A stretch of DNA of 64,000 bases, from the NCBI GenBank assembly GCA_039000515.1, contig JBCFYV010000001.1:9098928-9162927 (forward strand). Reading direction: 5' to 3'. How positions within the stretch are numbered: position 1 is the stretch's first letter; each line of letters begins with the position of its first letter. The notes under the pieces were generated by a model, which did no database searches, was not told the DNA's origin, and saw only the letters and a list, made by a program, of their open reading frames with translations. This document shows, piece after piece, positions 59,691 through 64,000 of this stretch. A program made the translations under genes and the position numbers. This DNA is from Timema cristinae. Its lineage: Eukaryota > Arthropoda > Insecta > Phasmatodea > Timematidae.

Positions 59691-60097
59691 TGATAATATT
59701 ATAAAGTATTTTAACATATCAGTTTTACATATATAGGTATTGTTTATGATCTTGCCAAATAAATTAGGCCGTACCTAGCAAGTGTGCTAAACCTATAGAT
59801 AGTAAAAAAAAATGTCAAAATGATTAGTTTTCCCATCATCCAATGAACCAACAACACACAATAATATTGCATAGCACCTGTAAACTAGACTGTACCGGTT
59901 CGAGCGCGCGCTCCAGTCTGGCCGCCTCTCATTACAACCAATGTGTTTTATTTATATTTTAGTCACTCGCTCGCCCGGTCTAGCCGTACCCTCACTTGTA
60001 TTTAAAACTTTTTCAAAATATAAAATCTGCTAATATCTTATATTTATTTCCACCCCCGGAAGGCAGAAGTCGGGTGTTCGCGGCTCCGGGTGCAGTG

Positions 60098-61436
60098 ATG
60101 CCGCTCCTGAGTAGAAGTCGCCGCTCCCGGTGGTGGCAGGCGGTGGCGAGCACCTGGAGGCGGTACCTGGCCGTCACCACAATCCCGGGACTGCAGAACG
60201 TGCATCACTCTAAAGGCGTCACGGCGCTAGTCGTCTGGGGGACGCTGTTCTTGCTGGGACTAGTGTGCACGGTGCAGGACGTCTATACCGTGACAGCCGA
60301 CTACCTCTCGTACCCTGTGACAACCGTCATGACAGTGGACCAGGTGACTACCCTGTGACAACCGTCATGACAGTGGGCCAGGTGATTACCCCTTGACAAC
60401 CTTCATGACAGTGGACCAGGTGACTACCCTGTGACAACCGTCATGACAGTGGCCCAGCGGACTAATTTGAGACAACCGTAATGACAGTGAAACAGGTGAC
60501 TACCGTGTGACAACCGTTCGGGAACTGGACCAGGTGACTACCTTGTGATAACCGCTATCACACTGGACCAGCTGATTACTCTGTGACAACCGTCATGACA
60601 CTGGACCAAATGACTACTATTTGACAACCGTCATGGCAGTGGATCAGGTGACTACCTTGTGACAACTGCTATCACACTGTACCAGCTGACTACTCTGTGA
60701 CAACCGTCATGACACTGGACCAAGTGACTACTCTGTGATAACCGTCATGACACTGGGCCGAGTGACTACCCTGTGAAAACCGTCATGACACTGGATCGAT
60801 TGACTACCCTGTGAAAACCGTCATGACACTGGATCGAGTGACTACTCTGTGACAGCCTTCATGACACTGGACCGAGTGACTACCCTGTGACAACTGACAT
60901 GACAGTGGACCAAGTGACTACTCTGTGACAAAAGTCATGCCATTGGACCAGCCTAATACTCTGCGACAGCCGTCATGACACTGGACTGAGTGACTACCCT
61001 GTGACAACCGTCATGACACTGGACTGAGTGACTACCCTGTGACAACCGTCATGAAACTGGACCGAGTGACTACCCTGTGACAACCATCAGGGCACTGGAG
61101 CAGCTGACTACTCTCTGACAACCGTTAGGACACTCGACCGGGTGACTACCCTGTGACAGCCGTCATGGCACTGAACCTGTTGTGTAAACTGTGACAACTG
61201 TTTGCTATTAAGTGACAACTGTTAGTTATCTACAGGCTGCGACGCTGGCGTTCCCCGCGGTGACTGTGTGTAACCTGAACCGTGTCCACTGCGATAACCT
61301 GCGTCGTGTGATGACGGCCCACCGGGAGACGGAGGAGGCGTCCAACATGCGCCGCCTCCACACTCTGGCGTCGTGCCAGGGAGAGAGGCGTGGGAGGCAG
61401 CGCCGCCAGCAAGATACAGACGCCGCCCCCACAACG
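60098..61436 (+). CDS. DEG/ENaC-family sodium channel, first two recognisable exons (5' part of gene)
   Basis: Exons 60098-60343 and 61236-61436 encode the N-terminal about 149 residues; the rest lies beyond the window. Trimeric, usually amiloride-sensitive cation channels of the plasma membrane. Seen: a basic cytosolic start rich in Arg/Trp, TTIPGLQNVHHSKG (25-40), a first membrane helix (about 41-59, VTALVVWGTLFLLGLVCTV), DYLSYPVTT, and the extracellular signature LAFPAVTVCNLNR (86-98), which is diagnostic. The conserved His-Gly before TM1 in many family members is Pro-Gly here. ATG 60098 is the first Met giving a normal N-terminus; an acceptor-like GGAAGGCAG just upstream means an earlier exon is possible. 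The intron begins with a donor that has been amplified about 23 times. Insect members are called pickpocket, but the subfamily cannot be settled from this fragment. Confidence 0.88.
60306..61195 (+). repeat. 38-bp tandem array of the DEG/ENaC exon 1 end and splice donor
   Basis: The exon ends TACCCTGTGACAACCGTCAT, GACAGTGGACCAG and the donor is GTGACTACC. The intron then repeats CTACCCTGTGACAACCGTCA, TGACACTGGACC(G/A)(A/G)GTGA about 23 times, filling almost all of its 892 bases. Each unit keeps an exon-like 3' end and many keep an AG|GTGACTA donor-like junction. The first copy is the true coding exon end, so the direction of amplification is outward from the exon. Confidence 0.95.
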
Positions 61437-61494
61437 GTACGCGACGCTATTTTTATGGCAGCAACAAAATGTTGTATTTCAATAAGTTTTTTTT

Positions 61495-61685
61495 GTTCAT
61501 CGTATCTTACTACCCACCCTTGATATCCGCATATTTAAACTTATAAAATAGTAGGTGGAAGGTAGACTAATAAGAAATGTACTTGCATTTGCATGTAAGA
61601 AGAGTGGGAAACCATCGTGGGGGCCACTATGACGAAACCAGACCTACAGTCAGCTTATCTGACCACTCAATCATCGAAACTTTTT
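61495..61685 (-). mobile_element. SINE-A copy
   Basis: CATCGTATCTTACTACCCAC (reversed tail), AGAAATGTACTTGCATTTGC (body) and TTATCTGACCACTCAATCAT at the head end. Confidence 0.6.
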
Positions 61686-61993
61686 TAAAGCATTTTACAA
61701 AAGATCTATCATATAAAGGTCAACTTTAAAACTAATTAAAAACCTCCCAAATAATAAGTACATGAAAAAGTGTATAATAAACTTCATAAAAATATGGTAA
61801 CGTGTCTACACTCAATATGACCTCTGAGGAAACTTTAGATCTTATGGAGGAAAGCTTCATCTTCACTTTCACTCGGTTAGCTGTTGCCAAATCTCCTCGA
61901 TATCAGTTAGGCTATGTCTTTATGTGGTAAGAAGGAGCTATTGGCAATATCGACCAACCAGCGTTGCAATTTTTACCTTATATTCAAGGTAAA

Positions 61994-62027
<34 letters not shown>

Positions 62028-62294
62028 GCACCGCGTCTTACTACCCATTCGGGTTATACGCACTTACGCTAATGTGTAATGGTAGGGTGATTGTGAAATG
62101 AAATGGAGGACCTACAGTTTAACGTGGAATCCGAACCACGGTGGAGGCCTGGCATTCCCCACATTCACAAGATGTCTTGTCAGAGGTGAAGGAAGGGTTT
62201 GGTAATCAGATAAATCTGTATCGGGACCGAGGATTGAACCCCGGCCGCCAGCATAGAAGTCTGACACCTTACCCCTAGACCACCAGGTCACCAA
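61994..62294 (-). mobile_element. SINE-B copy, full length
   Basis: (ATT)n, reversed shared tail, GAATCCGAACCACGGTGGAG, reversed B box CCGAGGATTGAACCCCGGCC and head CCCTAGACCACCAGGTCACC. Flanks AAGGTAAAATT and AAGCTAAAATT form an 11-bp duplication with one change. Confidence 0.93.
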
Positions 62295-62439
62295 GCTAAA
62301 ATTGACTACATTAAAACAAGAGAATGACAACGTTGTTTCCCAAGAGTAGCCGTGCAGTTCTCTAAGAGATGATATTCAGTGTAGTTTCATTATCAAGGGT
62401 TTCTATACCTTAACGCTTTTTTTAAAAAAAACCTCTTTC

Positions 62440-62540
62440 ACCCCGAAAATATTGGTACACTTGTACCTTTTCTAATTCCTACCCCATTAGTATAAATATT
62501 TGGTTATCCCGGACGGGTAGCAAGACGTGGTTATTGAACC
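62440..62540 (+). mobile_element. SINE-A 3' fragment
   Basis: TTTCACCCCGAAAATATTGG, GGACGGGTAGCAAGACGTGG: body and tail only. Confidence 0.5.
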
Positions 62541-62726
62541 CCCCCCCCTCCTCCTGCCTTTTCACAAAATACTATAGTTTAAATCACTTGCACTAAGACT
62601 CAAAAGTAATTAATAAAACTACAAGTATTGGTCAAGTTTATGAGGGGTATAGTAAAACAACAATGGCGTAGAAAGGGGGGGGGGGCAAAGGGTTTCACTA
62701 GAAAGTTGACGTTATATGTAGTTTTA

Positions 62727-62727
<1 letters not shown>

Positions 62728-62767
<40 letters not shown>

Positions 62768-63046
62768 GCACTGCGTCTTACTAACCGTTCGGGTTATACG
62801 CTCTTACGCTAATGTGCAATGGTAGGGTGATTGTGAGATGAAATGGAGGACCTATAGTTTAACGTGGGATCCGAACCACGGTGGAGGCCTGGCATTCCAC
62901 ACATTGACAAGTTGTGATTAATACACGTCTTGTCAGAGGTGAAGGAAGGGTTTGGTAATCAGATAAATCTGTGTCGGGACCGGGGATTGAACCCCGGACC
63001 CCCAACACAGAAGTCTGACACCTTACCCCTAGACCACCAGGTCACC
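62728..63046 (-). mobile_element. SINE-B copy, full length
   Basis: Long (ATT)n, reversed tail TAGCACTGCGTCTTACTAAC, GATCCGAACCACGGTGGAGG, reversed B box CCGGGGATTGAACCCCGGAC and head ACCCCTAGACCACCAGGTCA. It retains the GTTGTGATTAATACACGTCT segment absent from some copies, marking a subfamily shared with 27191-27400 and 58451-58700. Confidence 0.93.
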
Positions 63047-64000
63047 TAATTGTGATATACAACCATTAATTAACAAGCTTCGTTTTGATTAATTTTTTTA
63101 ATATCATTAGGTACTTTCATTTAATTGACTTCTCACAACATTATACTATAATCCTACATTTACTAACAGAAATATTTATCTCCTGTTTCATTAAAAAAAA
63201 GTCCTTTGTTTTCCGATACATATGGGATTCAACAGAAACAATCTGTTATTAGAAATGTTGACATAACTATTGTTACGATAGCAGGTTATAAACAATGACT
63301 TTTGTAGGGGAATACTAAAATAATAATTAATATTAGTATTTGGCTAGTGACGTTTAAAATGAATAGTACAATTTTAAAAAAAGCACTGTATTTTATTTAC
63401 GTTTTTATATGTGGACCTCTTTAATGGGGAGGGGGTTTCTATACATTTTCAGAGGGGGTATCACCTCCTCCCCCATCTTTATACATCCATGACTAAAATA
63501 TTTTATAAAACACCATTTACATCACAATGTACGAAGTGAATTAGGTTTTCTGCGAAAAAGTGTTCAAAAGCCCCGTTCCTTGAACACTACCCCTCCCCCC
63601 CGCCCATCCCCTTCACTCGTCTTCAACCGGGCCTACGAAAGCTAACGGGCTTCCATGCTTCTGCGGTGACGTCACGAGAGTAGTCTTACTACAGCTGTAA
63701 CTAGCGCGCGTTCCCCCACATATACTATTCCAACAAATAGTGTTCTGCTGAAGCTTTACAAGTTTTATACGTTGTACATGTTTGACAACTTGATTAATTT
63801 TATTTTATCAACCACAATCAATACTCCCCTCTTCCTACCTTACACCAGTTATATTATTTGAATCTAATTACTTGAATCAATTGTGCGCTAATAAAGTTAT
63901 TAATGTTAAGTACAAATTATTGACGAATGATATATGTAATTTACATTCTTACTACATTTGAAAAAATAACTATGATCTTAATTCTAAGCTAGAATATATT
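63047..64000. other. Spacer, probably intron of the channel gene
   Basis: AT-rich with G-runs near 63430 and C-runs near 63595. No further DEG/ENaC exon is seen before the window ends. Confidence 0.45.

Noticed and set aside
61222..61434. Minus-strand frames under the channel exon 2
   Set aside because: Antisense shadows of a GC-rich coding exon with diagnostic plus-strand motif.
62655..63495. A further hAT element around the SINE-B copy (CAATGGCGTAG left end)
   Set aside because: No convincing inverted right end or 8-bp duplication was found.
14881..63717. CRISPR array
   Set aside because: The regular arrays are contiguous tandem repeats without unique spacers, and the DNA is eukaryotic.

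Overview
The window is animal nuclear DNA. It is AT-rich, its genes are interrupted by GT-AG introns, and repeats occupy much of the space between exons. The gene complement (mitochondrial complex I subunit, UFMylation ligase, kelch-like protein, DEG/ENaC channel) together with tRNA-derived SINEs, hAT and mariner-like MITEs and LINE remnants fits an invertebrate, most likely an arthropod such as a hemipteran. No single feature fixes the species.

Layout. 0-6.4 kb: repeats with no recognisable gene. 6.42-7.04 kb (+): a complete, intronless NDUFS8 (complex I 23 kDa iron-sulfur subunit). 8.67-21.24 kb (-): UFL1, the UFM1 E3 ligase, rebuilt here as 13 coding exons of about 790 residues, convergent with NDUFS8. 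21.3-25.3 kb: AT-rich spacer with a 580-bp hAT element that carries a nested SINE. 25.35-37.61 kb (+): a KLHL1/4/5-type BTB-BACK-kelch gene, 12 coding exons and about 612 residues, divergent from UFL1. 37.9-60 kb: intergenic DNA with MITEs, a 420-bp inverted repeat, SINEs, minisatellites, a retroelement-like block (50.7-51.9 kb) and a decayed minus-strand reading frame (55.4-56.8 kb). 60.1-61.4 kb (+): the first two recognisable exons of a DEG/ENaC channel gene whose remainder lies beyond the window. 61.5-64 kb: SINE copies in what is probably its next intron.

The genes do not form an obvious functional cluster. NDUFS8 acts in respiration, UFL1 in ER protein quality control, the KLHL protein as a probable CUL3 adaptor, and the channel at the plasma membrane.

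The most unusual pattern is that several minisatellites sit exactly on splice junctions and have copied them. The DEG/ENaC intron 1 donor is repeated about 23 times (38-bp unit), a KLHL acceptor about 12 times (47-bp unit), and the UFL1 exon 8 acceptor about 3 times (30-bp unit). A 33-bp array of about 48 copies starts almost at another KLHL donor. Two SINE families share the same 3' tail, and several copies have clear 11-13 bp target-site duplications. Small indels break four coding exons and one exon junction, which looks more like uncorrected long-read error than gene decay.
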